A DNA stretch of 64,000 nt, taken from NCBI RefSeq assembly GCF_020379485.1, contig NC_063448.1:21103726-21167725 (forward strand), given 5' to 3'. Position numbers and translations under genes: made by a program. Source of the stretch: Brassica napus (lineage: Eukaryota > Streptophyta > Magnoliopsida > Brassicales > Brassicaceae). Below, piece by piece: positions 44,795-55,246 of the stretch. Below the pieces are notes generated by a model. The model was given only the letters and a program-made list of their open reading frames with translations. It had not been told where the DNA came from and ran no database searches. Positions within the stretch are counted from its first letter, which is position 1, and the number at the start of each line of letters is the position of its first letter.

Positions 44795-45192
44795 TATACT
44801 TTGCAAAAATGGGACCAAAAGGACTTGGTGTCTCAACTTTCAAGCAATAGGAACGTATATCTAATTAAGATTCATGCGTTCTAATGCAAAAATAGTCAAG
44901 AATGAGCAAAGATTGTCATTGGTCTGAGTTATTTTCCTCCACATTTCAACCAACCTTTTTAAACCTTTTTAAAGAAACGATTTTATATATTATTAAGAGA
45001 ACTAATTCGGCCACCAGTTTATAAATGCTTGCTTTATTGATTATTCAGTAACAGATGCTATTAGTAGACATGGAATATTTTAGGCTTGTGGAAAACTTCA
45101 GAACCGATCGCTTATAGAAATTTAAAATGCTTAACAAAAACCGATTATCCATAATACTTTTATAAACATGTGTTAGTCAGATCTCCAATTAC
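44795..45192. other. intergenic sequence left of the copia element
   Basis: No supported feature. It rejoins 49824 onward when the copia insertion is ignored. Confidence 0.4.
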
Positions 45193-45197
45193 GTCGT

Positions 45198-45440
45198 TGT
45201 TGTGGATAAGCTTCAATAAAGATAGCTTAGGATACAAGTTATTCATTAAGGAAAGTAGAATAACTTATTGATTAGGATAAAGATAAGTTTCCTAGTTTCA
45301 AGTGTATTAGGACAAGTTAAGAGTTCCTATATAAAGAGATCTATAATGTATGTTGATCTCAGAAGTTAAGAAATAAATAAAACGAAGGTACTGTTTTATT
45401 AAAAGCTTTGCACACACACATACGATCCTTGGCGACTAGA
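45198..45440 (+). repeat. 5' LTR of copia element
   Basis: Starts TGTTGTGGATAAGC and ends GGCGACTAGA. TATATAAA at 45328-45335 is the likely TATA box and AATAAATAAA at about 45372 a polyadenylation signal. The end is GA rather than the usual CA; the TSD positions leave no other boundary. Confidence 0.9.
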
Positions 45441-45442
45441 TT

Positions 45443-45455
45443 TGGTATCAGAGCA
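45443..45455 (+). promoter_or_regulatory. primer binding site of copia element
   Basis: TGGTATCAGAGCA, complementary to the 3' end of initiator-Met tRNA except the last base, two bases after the LTR. Confidence 0.85.
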
Positions 45456-45478
45456 CCAGGTTTTTCTTGTGAAGTGCA

Positions 45479-48400
45479 ATGGCCGATGCGAAAGCATTAA
45501 CAGATATGAAAGCACTAGGAAGAAGAGAAGACATTCCGCGTGCAGTAGTCTGTCCAATGCTCAACACGTCCAACTATACCGTTTGGGCGAAGAGGATGAA
45601 AGTTCTGCTAAAAGTTCATAAGGCTTGGGAGACAATCGATCCTGGTACAGATGAAGAAGAGAAGAACGATATCGCAACGGCACTTTTGTTTCAGTCAATT
45701 CCTGAAAACTTGATTTTACAGGTCGGAGAAGATGACTCCCCTAAAGATATTTGGGAAGCCATTAAAACCAGAAACCTTGGTGCCGAACGCGTGAAAGAAG
45801 CTCGTCTACAAACCTTAATGAATGAGTTCGACCGTCTAAGAATGAATGACTCGGACACCGTTGATATTTTCTCTGGAAAGATATCTGAGCTTGCATCAAA
45901 AGCAGCCTCGTTAGGACAGAGCATCGATGAACCTAAAATCGTGAAGAAATTTCTAAATAGTCTACCTCGGAAGTTTATTCACATGACAGCATCACTAGAG
46001 CAGTTGCTGGATTTAAATAAAACTCCTTTTGAAGATATTATTGGGAGACTTAAGGCATATGAAGAACGCATTAAAGATGAAGCATCGTATGATCAACAAA
46101 ACAACCTTCTATTCTCAAGTTCAGAGGGCTCGTCTGATCAGAACTCGAGAGGGAGAGGGAGAGGATCAAACCGCGGTCGTGGTAGAGGAAACGGAGGAAG
46201 AGGACGCGGGAAAAGCAGTTCCGGCGAGTGGAACAGAGAAAAAAGAGACTACTCGCAAATCATCTGCTTTAACTGCAAAAAGAAAGGTCACTTCAAATCT
46301 GTTTGCCCTGAAAAGAAAGAAGAAAATCAAGAACTCAACCACACCGAAACAGAAGATGCAGATGTTGCGCTTTATCTACATGAAATAGTTTTCCTTAATG
46401 AAGAAAAAGTGCTACCAAAAACACTTGAACCGAGCAAGAAAGAAGAAGGAATGTGGTACTTGGACAATGGCGCAAGTAATCACATGACTGGTGAGAAATC
46501 CTATTTTTCTGAGCTCAATGAAAACATTAAAGGAAGAGTAAAATTTGGAGATGGTTCGTGCGTGGAGATAAACGGCAAGGGTTCAATCCTCTTTGAAGCA
46601 AAAACAGGGGAACAGAAGCTACTAACTGATATATATTACATACCTGAGCTAAAAAGTAATATAATCAGCTTGGGTCAAGCAACGGAACAAGGCTGCGACG
46701 TTAGAATGAAGGATAACTATCTAACATTGCGTGATCCAAGTGGGAGATTATTGACAAAAGTATTAAGGGCCTCTAACAGACTTTATAAAGTATCTCTCAA
46801 AGTTGGAAGCCCTATCTGTCTACTCACAAAGATTAAAGAAGAACCGTGGAGATGGCACGCCAGACTCGGACACATCAGCTTCAAAACCATAAGGAACATG
46901 GCGGCTCAACAGATGGTTCAAGGACTTCCCGAGATTGCAGAAGTAAAGCAAATCTGCAACTCTTGCTTAGTTGGCAAGCAAACAAGACACTCGTTTCCCT
47001 CTGCAACATCTTACAGATCGAGTCGTGCACTGGAGCTGTTACACGCAGATCTCTGTGGCCCAATTTCTCCTGCAACGCCATCACATAACAGATATACCTT
47101 TGTTATAATTGATGATCACACAAGGTACATGTGGTCCATCTTGTTAAGGGAGAAGAGTGATGCCTTTGAAAAATTTAAAATGTTTAAAAGTCTTGTGGAG
47201 AAGGATGTCGACAAGAAGATACTAACGCTTCGTACGGACAGAGGAGGTGAGTTCACTTCTAAGGAGTTTCAAGAATACTGCAATAAAGAAGGCATCAAAC
47301 GTCAGCTAACAGCCCCTTACACACCACAACAAAACGGTGTGGTTGAAAGGAGAAACCGTACGCTAATGGAGATGACAAGGAGCATGTTGAAAGCGATGAA
47401 TGTTCCAAACTACATGTGGGGTGAATCCGTTCGTCACGCAACCTATCTGATCAACCGTGTGCCTACTAGGGCTCTAAAGAATCAAACGCCATATGAAAGC
47501 TTGAAAGGAAGAAAGCCTAGTATAGGCCACATTAGGGTTTTTGGATGCGTTGCACACGCAAAAGTGGACTCTGTTCACTTAAAGAAGTTAGACGATCGAT
47601 CACAAACCCTTGTACATCTTGGCATCGAGCCTGGCTCGAAAGCCTATCGACTCTATAATCCCAACTCTAAAAGGATTATAGTAAGCCGAGACGTAATATT
47701 TGACGAGAAACAAGCTTGGGATTGGAAGGGAGCTGATGAAGAAGACAAACGTCCAGGTGATTTTCGCATGACGTGGGGATCAATACTCGATGAAGGGAGT
47801 GGTCCGTTTGTGCTAGGCTCACATCAAGAAGAAGAAGTTGCCGCAGACAGCGAACAACAAGACGATCCAGAGCCAACACAAGAAGAAGAAGTCAACGATC
47901 AGAACTCAACTCGAGAAACAAGACGATCAACTCGACAGATAAACAAGCCAAGCTACCTTAACGATTACATTCTACTCGCAGAGTTAGAATGTGAGATGTT
48001 GCTTCTCTCTATCAACGATGAACCAATCAATTTTCAAGAAGCTAAAGTTGACAAGAGGTGGACAAACGCCTGTGAAGATGAAATCGATTCTATCTACAAG
48101 AATAATACATGGATGTTAATAGACAAGCCAGCCGGTGTAAAGATCATTGGTCTCAAGTGGGTTTTCAAGGTTAAGAGAAACGCAGACGGATCAATCAACA
48201 AATTCAAGGCACGTCTTGTAGCTAAAGGATATGTACAAGAGCATGGAATTGATTTCGATGAAGTTTTTGCTCCAGTAGCTCGACTAGAGACTATAAGGTT
48301 TCTAATTGGCTTGGCTGCAGCAAATAAATGGGAAATCCATCACCTAGACGTCAAGACAGCCTTTTTGCATGGAGAGTTGAATGAAGATGTCTATGTATCA

Positions 48401-49597
48401 CAGCCTGAAGGGTTTGAAAAGAAGGGAGAAGAGCATAAAGTTTTCAAACTCTCAAAGGCTTTATATGGTTTAAAGCAAGCTCCGCGTGCTTGGAACACAA
48501 AGCTCGATCAGATTTTAAAGAAGTTGAAGTTCAAGAAGTGCACAAAAGAAAGTTCAGTGTATCGCAAGGAAGATGGAGATAAACTACTTATTGTAGCTAT
48601 ATATGTGGATGACCTATTTGTTACCGGGAACTCTGTCAAGGCAATTAAAGACTTCAAAGCGGCGATGTCACAGCAGTTTGAGATGTCCGACTTGGGTATA
48701 TTAACCTATTACCTCGGTATGGAAGTAAAACAGAGTTCACAAGGCATTACAATCAAGCAAGAAGCGTATGCACTACGGATACTAAAGGAAGCAGGTATGG
48801 GTGATTGCAATTCAACATATATACCGATGGAATTTGGTTTGCAACTTTCCAAAGCACTAGATGAACCGGAGATTGATGCAACCTTATACAGAAGAAGGAT
48901 AGGATGTTTGAGATATCTAATGCATTCTAGACCAGACTTGGCGTTTGCTATTGGGATCCTCAGCAAGTATATGCACTCACCGCGCAAGGCTCATGGTGAT
49001 GCATTAAGACAAGTACTGAGATATCTGAAAGGCACTCACGGGTATGGCCTAGTGTTTAAATGTGGTGGATCTCAGAAACTCATTGGATACAGCGACAGTA
49101 GCCATAACACTGATCCAGATGATGGAAGAAGCACGACTGGACACTTGTTCTGTTTCGGAGATACACCTATAACTTGGTGTTCTCAGAAACAAGACACGGT
49201 GGCTCTATCCTCTTGTGAAGCTGAATTCATGGCGGCAACAGAAGCTGCGAAACAAGCCATTTGGCTACAAGATCTTCTGAGCGAGATTACCGGAAGAAAG
49301 GCTGAGAAGACATTGATCCGCGTTGACAACAAATCAGCCATAGCACTGGCCAAGAACCCAGTGTTCCATCGTCGAAGCAAGCACATTCAGAAACGTTTTC
49401 ACTTCATCAGGGAGTGTGTTGAGAGAGATCATATAGACGTGGAGCATGTACCCGGAACAGAGCAGAAAGCGGATATCTTAACTAAAGCATTAGCCAAGAT
49501 CAAGTTCAAGGAGATGAGGGAGAAGATACAAGTTCAAGACCTAAGTGAAAATGCTTTGAAGCTTAGAAGGGAGAATGTTGTGGATAAGCTTCAATAA
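45479..49597 (+). CDS. Ty1/copia gag-pol polyprotein
   Basis: 1372 residues in one frame from ATG 45479. Gag (about 1-240) is followed by an RG-rich stretch and a CCHC zinc knuckle, C263-C266-H271-C276. The protease site is WYLDNGASNHM with D329. The pre-integrase region has WRWHARLGHISF (about 458). The integrase catalytic triad is D524, D587 and E623, with 35 residues between the last two. The reverse transcriptase (about 876-1120) has [10 protein letters not shown] with the catalytic pair D1044-D1045. RNase H includes GYSDSSHNTD and SSCEAEFMA, with VDNKSAIALAKNPVFHRRS near the end. Domain order protease-integrase-RT-RNase H is diagnostic for copia. The last residues and stop (ENVVDKLQ) extend 22 bases into the 3' LTR, so the polypurine tract is translated. 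All key residues are present. Confidence 0.97.
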   Translation: MADAKALTDMKALGRREDIPRAVVCPMLNTSNYTVWAKRMKVLLKVHKAWETIDPGTDEEEKNDIATALLFQSIPENLILQVGEDDSPKDIWEAIKTRNLGAERVKEARLQTLMNEFDRLRMNDSDTVDIFSGKISELASKAASLGQSIDEPKIVKKFLNSLPRKFIHMTASLEQLLDLNKTPFEDIIGRLKAYEERIKDEASYDQQNNLLFSSSEGSSDQNSRGRGRGSNRGRGRGNGGRGRGKSSSGEWNREKRDYSQIICFNCKKKGHFKSVCPEKKEENQELNHTETEDADVALYLHEIVFLNEEKVLPKTLEPSKKEEGMWYLDNGASNHMTGEKSYFSELNENIKGRVKFGDGSCVEINGKGSILFEAKTGEQKLLTDIYYIPELKSNIISLGQATEQGCDVRMKDNYLTLRDPSGRLLTKVLRASNRLYKVSLKVGSPICLLTKIKEEPWRWHARLGHISFKTIRNMAAQQMVQGLPEIAEVKQICNSCLVGKQTRHSFPSATSYRSSRALELLHADLCGPISPATPSHNRYTFVIIDDHTRYMWSILLREKSDAFEKFKMFKSLVEKDVDKKILTLRTDRGGEFTSKEFQEYCNKEGIKRQLTAPYTPQQNGVVERRNRTLMEMTRSMLKAMNVPNYMWGESVRHATYLINRVPTRALKNQTPYESLKGRKPSIGHIRVFGCVAHAKVDSVHLKKLDDRSQTLVHLGIEPGSKAYRLYNPNSKRIIVSRDVIFDEKQAWDWKGADEEDKRPGDFRMTWGSILDEGSGPFVLGSHQEEEVAADSEQQDDPEPTQEEEVNDQNSTRETRRSTRQINKPSYLNDYILLAELECEMLLLSINDEPINFQEAKVDKRWTNACEDEIDSIYKNNTWMLIDKPAGVKIIGLKWVFKVKRNADGSINKFKARLVAKGYVQEHGIDFDEVFAPVARLETIRFLIGLAAANKWEIHHLDVKTAFLHGELNEDVYVSQPEGFEKKGEEHKVFKLSKALYGLKQAPRAWNTKLDQILKKLKFKKCTKESSVYRKEDGDKLLIVAIYVDDLFVTGNSVKAIKDFKAAMSQQFEMSDLGILTYYLGMEVKQSSQGITIKQEAYALRILKEAGMGDCNSTYIPMEFGLQLSKALDEPEIDATLYRRRIGCLRYLMHSRPDLAFAIGILSKYMHSPRKAHGDALRQVLRYLKGTHGYGLVFKCGGSQKLIGYSDSSHNTDPDDGRSTTGHLFCFGDTPITWCSQKQDTVALSSCEAEFMAATEAAKQAIWLQDLLSEITGRKAEKTLIRVDNKSAIALAKNPVFHRRSKHIQKRFHFIRECVERDHIDVEHVPGTEQKADILTKALAKIKFKEMREKIQVQDLSENALKLRRENVVDKLQ
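49562..49575 (+). promoter_or_regulatory. polypurine tract of copia element
   Basis: CTTAGAAGGGAGAA directly precedes the 3' LTR and lies inside the coding sequence. Confidence 0.8.
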
Positions 49598-49818
49598 AGA
49601 TAGCTTAGGATACAAGTTATTCATTAAGGAAAGTAGAATAACTTATTGATTAGGATAAAGATAAGTTTCCTAGTTTCAAGTGTATTAGGACAAGTTAAGA
49701 GTTCCTATATAAAGAGATCTATAATGTATGTTGATCTCAGAAGTTAAGAAATAAATAAAACGAAGGTACTGTTTTATTAAAAGCTTTGCACACACACATA
49801 CGATCCTTGGCGACTAGA
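49576..49818 (+). repeat. 3' LTR of copia element
   Basis: Identical to 45198-45440 as far as I can compare base by base. Confidence 0.95.
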
Positions 49819-49823
49819 GTCGT

Positions 49824-50308
49824 TGGGTTTTTTGGGACCTATTAATGGAACATAGGTAAACTGGATATTCTTTGTTACACAGAATAGTTGTTTTCTTTTC
49901 AGTTTTCGTTTATGAATTTTTTTTAGCCTTTTCGGCATTTGAAGAAATGTGATGACGACAATATATATTAGGTGAGAATGACAATCACAAAGAACGAAGG
50001 AGAATAATAAGTCGACATCAATTAAACTTTATCATATGCCACTAACCCGCCCGCCCCAATGATTCAGAGATCTTTGCTTTCAATAAGTGCCCATATCTTT
50101 CAATTTTTTTTTTTAATATTCCCTTGTGTATTTTTTTGATGATTGTCACACCGTATCATTTCACGATCAAAAGGAAGGGTCACGGTATGTCTACACAAAT
50201 TTCAGAAAGAGTAACAATTCATATACGTATTCTTACTCCAACCCTTAAAATATATAAATTTCATGCTCCTAGCAGTCACGCAAAAAAGTCACTAAACTAT
50301 GAAATTTA
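49824..50308. other. intergenic sequence
   Basis: No supported gene or repeat terminus. Confidence 0.4.
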
Positions 50309-50798
50309 CTGCCTCCGTTTTGTTTTTTTAAGTCGTTTAACATGATTTCACATGGATTAAGGCGGTTAACATAATGTATGTTTTATCCTTTTTGTCTTTA
50401 AAATAACGTGTGCACTTATTTTAGATTACTATTCTCAATCTCTCATTAACTAGTCAAATGTTACTAATCCCAATTTATTCTAGTCTCAGCCATTTAACAC
50501 CATCATGATTTCATAGTGAATGAGTTTCGTTAAATGACAAGTGGATTATATAGTGGACGATGCTGAGACTTTATAGTTACTGAATTTACATTATTAAATT
50601 TTCAATTGATTGAAAATGGCATGTCTTGTAAAACGTGAATTGTTCTGAAACTTGAAATGATTGACTGGAAAATAATTTTAAAATCAAAGGATAGATAAAG
50701 TCTAAAATGATCAAATGTTACATAGAAGTTTGGAAACGACTATTATTTTGACACAAAACAAAATCCCTAAAACGACTTAAAAAACAAAACGGAGGGAG
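50309..50798. mobile_element. Stowaway-like MITE
   Basis: Left end CTGCCTCCGTTTTGTTTTTT, right end in reverse complement CTCCCTCCGTTTTGTTTTTT, each extended by AAGTCGTTTA, and TA on both flanks. The CTCCCTCCGTTT terminus and TA duplication are the Stowaway (Tc1/mariner) hallmark. 490 bp, no ORF. Confidence 0.8.
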
Positions 50799-50837
50799 TA
50801 TTAAAGTGACTAGAGAACGAAAGTGTTCAATCGAGTT

Positions 50838-52925
50838 TTAGTCTTGAACACACACAATAGCTCAATAAAGAGTTTTTCCTTTATTGATGTTTAGAAAACT
50901 TCTCAAAAACTAAACACAAACTCATATCTTCTTTATGTGTGTTATTCTTTTTTTTTGTGATTCATCACACACGATGATCACAATATATATGAGCTAGATT
51001 TCTTTTTATACCCTATTACACCTTGAATTGAGAATTTCCTTTATCCTAATTCTAATAGCTTTAGTTATCCTAATTATACTTAAGGATAATTTCATTTTCT
51101 TCATGACTTCCTTTTTAGTGATGTTGAAGCTTATCTCCAACATTCTATCCCTTAAGCTTCAAGCTTTCATTGCTAAGGTCTTGAACTCGAATCAGCTCCT
51201 TCATCTCTTTGAACTTGATTCTTGCTAATGCCTTAGTCAAGATGTATGCGCCTTACTCACTTCTTGCCATGTGTTCAACGTCGATCTGTTCCTTTTTAAC
51301 ACACTCCCGAATGAAATGATATCGCTTGTGAATGTGTTTGCTTCGACAGTAGAACACTGGATTCTTGGTAAGTGCAATGGCAGATTTGTTGTCAACATAT
51401 AATATTGTCTTCACACACTTTTTTCCTGTGATTTCACTCAACAATTCTTGAAGCCATATCGCTTGTTTCACAGCTTCCGTTGCAGCCATGAATTCAGCTT
51501 CACAGGATGACAAAGCCATTTTTTCTTGTTTCTGAGAACACCAAGTTATTGGTGTTGTATAATAGCAAAAAAATGCCATGTCGTGCTCTTTCCATCATCT
51601 TGATCCGTGTTGTGACTGATGTCGCTGTACCCAATGAGTCTTTGAGGTCTTCCATGCTTAAACACCAAACCGTATCCAACTGTGCCTCGCAAATACCTTA
51701 GCACATGCTTCCATGCATTGTCGTGTGAGTCACATGGAGACTGCATGTACTTACTTAACATTCCAACCGAGAATGATAAGCCTGGTCTCGTGTGCAAGAG
51801 GTATCTCAGGCATCCAATCCTTTGCCTATAGAGAGTTGCATCAATCTCGGCTTCTTCAAGTGGTTTAGACAACTTCAGACCAAATTCCATGGGTATGTGA
51901 GTTGGATTGCAAGCGTTCATCCCTGCTTCCACTAATATCCTTTGCGCATATGCTTCTTGCTTGATCTCAATTCCTTTTGAGCTCTGCTTCACTTCAATGC
52001 CAAGATAATACATGGGTCTTCCAAGATCAGACATCTCAAACTGTCGAGACATAGATTCCTTGAACTCCATGATTGTCTTCAAAGAGTTTCTGATGACAAA
52101 AAGATCATCCACATATATGGCAAGTATCAGTATTTTGCTTCCTTCTTCCTTTCGGTATACTGAACTTTCCTTGGAGCACTTCTGAAACTTTAAACCTTTC
52201 AATACTTGATCAAGCTTCGTGTTCCAGGCTTGTGAAACTTGCCTTAGTCCGTATAAAGCCTTTCGAAGTTTGAAAATCTTATGCTCTTCTCCCTTCTTTT
52301 CAAATCCTCCAGGCTGAGATACATACACATCTTCTGTCAATTCTCCATGTAAGAACGATGTCTTCACGTCCAAGTGATGGATCTCCCATCCGTTTGCAGC
52401 AGCTAAACCGAATAGCATTCTGATTGTCTCTATACGAGCAACTGGTGCAAACACCTCTTCAAAGTCGATTCCATGTTCTTGAACATATCCTTTAGCCACG
52501 AGTCTTGATTTATACTTGTTAATTGAGCCATTTGCATTCTTTTTGATCTCAAAGATCCACTTGAGGCCAATAACTTTGACTCCGGCTGGTTTGTCTACTA
52601 ACACCCACGTCTCGTTCTCCTCGATAGAATCATCTCGTATGTGCATGCTTTTCTCCATCAAATAAGTTTGCTGGCTTCTTGAAAGTTAATTGGTTCGTCA
52701 TTGAGTGCAAGGAGTATGAACTCACACTCTATGTCGGCCAGTAATATGTAGTCTTCAAGATAGCTAAGACGAGTTAATTAACGTGTTGAACGCCTAGGTT
52801 GTTGAGAATCGACTTGTTCAACTTCTGAATTGACTTGAACAGGTTCTGGTTGCTGTGCTTCGGTCTTTTCAGCAACAATTTCTTCTTGTTGAGTTCCAAG
52901 CACGAATGGACTACATCTTTCTCAG
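50838..52925 (-). pseudogene. 5'-truncated copia remnant, RT-RNase H and 3' LTR
   Basis: On the minus strand a copia RT is readable from 52661 to about 51560 ([52 protein letters not shown]), then RNase H in another frame to 51253 (SSCEAEFMAATEAVKQAIWL, VDNKSAIALTKNPVFYCRS), so a frameshift lies near 51560-51580. The region 52662-52925 matches the linker before RT of the intact copia element, with a stop in ...RSTR. The PPT AAGCTTAAGGGATAGAA and LTR start TGTTGGAGATAAGC (at 51142) closely resemble the intact element's, so they belong to one family. The LTR's outer end is near 50838. Everything upstream of 52925 (gag, integrase, 5' LTR) is missing. Confidence 0.85.
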
Positions 52926-53073
52926 GTTAATCATATTATTTGCTAAATCTATGAAATGACAGAACTGATTAAAGGTCATGCTCTCGTAATGATTAGACTT
53001 CAATTATTCAGCCGACTTTTATTTTTTTTTCTCTTTTGTCATCACAGCCGACTTATTAATATCGCACGTTTCT

Positions 53074-53201
53074 CTCTCGTCTGGCCCTTTTAAATAATTT
53101 CATATATTTTATATCCATCCATTCCTTAAGTACTACACTCTCGTCTGGCCCTTTTAAATAATTTCATATATTTTATATCCATCCATTCCTTAAATACTAC
53201 A
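53074..53201. repeat. 64-bp tandem duplication
   Basis: CTCTCGTCTGGCCCTTTTAA starts at 53074 and again at 53138; the units differ only in one visible base near the end (TTAAGTACTAC against TTAAATACTAC). Confidence 0.9.
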
Positions 53202-54575
53202 AAATAATTTGCTAACCTCACTTTTTAAAAAATGTGGCAAATGAAAGTCCTTATCAATGTGTTGGCATCCCATCACATGTAATCAACCGAGCTTCATCTT
53301 TCAGGCTTCTGACTCGGAACTCTATAGTAGATGTCTTAGTTTTGGTTCCAAACTTCTTTCCCCCATGAGCAGGCTCTCTATTAAGATTAAACATAGTTCA
53401 CCAACATGTTTATTATATAAAAAGTTAATGGACTCATTGTATATAACATTTCTTACGTGGTACTAGTTAACATATTTCTCAAATATGTGAAACAATTATA
53501 GTGCAATCTCTTAGCAGTAGACTAAAGATTCTGCAAATTGCAATATGAAAATCATATTAAAATGCAATCATTTTCCCTATATAGTCTCATAATTAACCTG
53601 CGTATGGAGGATATATTGGTCGGTTTTGACGAGATATGCAATCATTTTCATCCAGACGTCTCTCTGTTGTTAGTTTCTTTTTGATATTTTTGTTCGATTA
53701 TTTGCCTTTTTTAAAGGAAGAAAAGGTACACTAAGAGATTCCTTTGGTAAAGAAGCTTTTGGACAACAGTTATGTTAGCTAGTTAAGATCTCGAGATTCC
53801 AAAGGTAAAGAAGCTTTTGGGTCAGCAATTATGGGTCCCAATGGTAATGTGCAGAACAACCGCGGAACAATAGCGATGCAATTTTAATAGTAACAAAATA
53901 TATAGATACATATATAAGTAGAGATTTTTATTAGTATTGACACCGATGCGGGGCGGTGCGGTCCGTCACCATTCAAAACCTATGTTACTCATATAAATTT
54001 TGCGATCTCTATTCAAAATCTCGAGATCTTAGCTTTTAGACAGAAAAATAAATAACTTTTATTGCCTCATTTATGATTTGTGTTGCCAAAATCAATGATA
54101 ACTTAATTACATAATATCAAATAGTATGCCTTTTACGGTAAAAAGTATGTATCTACATATATGTAGGGGCCCAGTACTGTTTCTTAAATACTCGAATAGT
54201 ATACCTAAAATGAAAAAAAAATTGCTGCTACCTATATATTTTAAGTTTAAATTTCAGTTTAAAACAGTTTACATATTAATTCAGTACTAGAATATTTCAT
54301 ATTTTGTAACATTAGTCAGAATGTATTCTACACTTATGTTAAAACATGTGATATTCAGTCCACTTTGAAATATCAAATGTGTTTTTTTCATTATTGATCT
54401 GATCGTCTAATAAAATATATAAAAAATGAAAAAGGATTTCCGCGATATTTACCAACCCAAACAATCTTTCTTTTTGCTAACTAAACCCAACAAAATTAAC
54501 TGAACCAAATCAATTTTCTGTAAATCCATATTCTTATATTTGCATAGGTACTGTATACGACAAATCCCCTATATA
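53202..54575. other. AT-rich intergenic sequence
   Basis: No gene supported. Minor duplicated phrases (AAGGTAAAGAAGCTTTTGG at about 53745 and 53802) are seen. Confidence 0.4.
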
Positions 54576-54578
54576 TTA

Positions 54579-54750
54579 GAGCATCTCCAACCCCACTCCA
54601 TAATTTACTGCAAAATGGAGTGAGAAATAGAGGGATGAACAAACAAAAAACAAATTACTCCATTTATGGAGTAATCACTTTTTTGTTTGATTATTACTCC
54701 ATTTCCCACTCCATTTTGCAGTAAATTATGGAGTGGGGTTGGAGATGCTC
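54579..54750. mobile_element. Harbinger/Tourist-like MITE
   Basis: A 172-bp foldback: GAGCATCTCCAACCCCACTC at the left and its exact reverse complement at the right, with inverted homology extending over TCCATAATTTACTGCAAAAT. The 3-bp duplication TTA flanks both ends. Size, terminus and TSD fit PIF/Harbinger MITEs. Confidence 0.85.
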
Positions 54751-54753
54751 TTA

Positions 54754-55206
54754 ATTATAGAGCATTACAAAATGTTTTTGTAGACACGTGTCATCCGTAG
54801 GATGATTCTTAGAATCTTTAAAAAAATAAGTTCGTCCATATAAATATATATTTTTTTTGTTTAATTTTATATGATTAAAAGAAATTAACTTTTTTTGTTC
54901 AAAAAATACAAATAATCATAAATAGTATGAATATGAAGTCTCATTAATAAATATTCATATTATATATATATATATATATTAATATCATTTAAATTAAATT
55001 ATATATTATATAAAATATATAAATATGTTGATTTCAAAATCTGCAGTGAAAACTTATTGAGATCTTAATATTTTAATTTTGAAATTTGTGTTGAAAAATC
55101 TCACATTAAATTTTTTGTGATTAACGGTTTAAATTTTGGTTACATCAAATATAGAAATGATAAAATCATTTGAATAGAAAGTATCAATAATAAATATTTA
55201 TATTAA

Positions 55207-55246
<40 letters not shown>

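Larger units (their letters stand above)
45198..49818 (+). mobile_element. full-length, apparently intact Ty1/copia retrotransposon
   Basis: The LTRs at 45198-45440 and 49576-49818 are both 243 bp and I find no difference between them on direct comparison. The 5-bp target duplication GTCGT lies at 45193-45197 and 49819-49823. A primer site TGGTATCAGAGCA (45443-45455) and polypurine tract CTTAGAAGGGAGAA (49562-49575) are in place. The interior is one unbroken gag-pol frame. Identical LTRs mean a very recent insertion, so this copy may be able to move. A decayed relative lies at 50838-52925. The copia lineage is not assigned. Confidence 0.95.
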
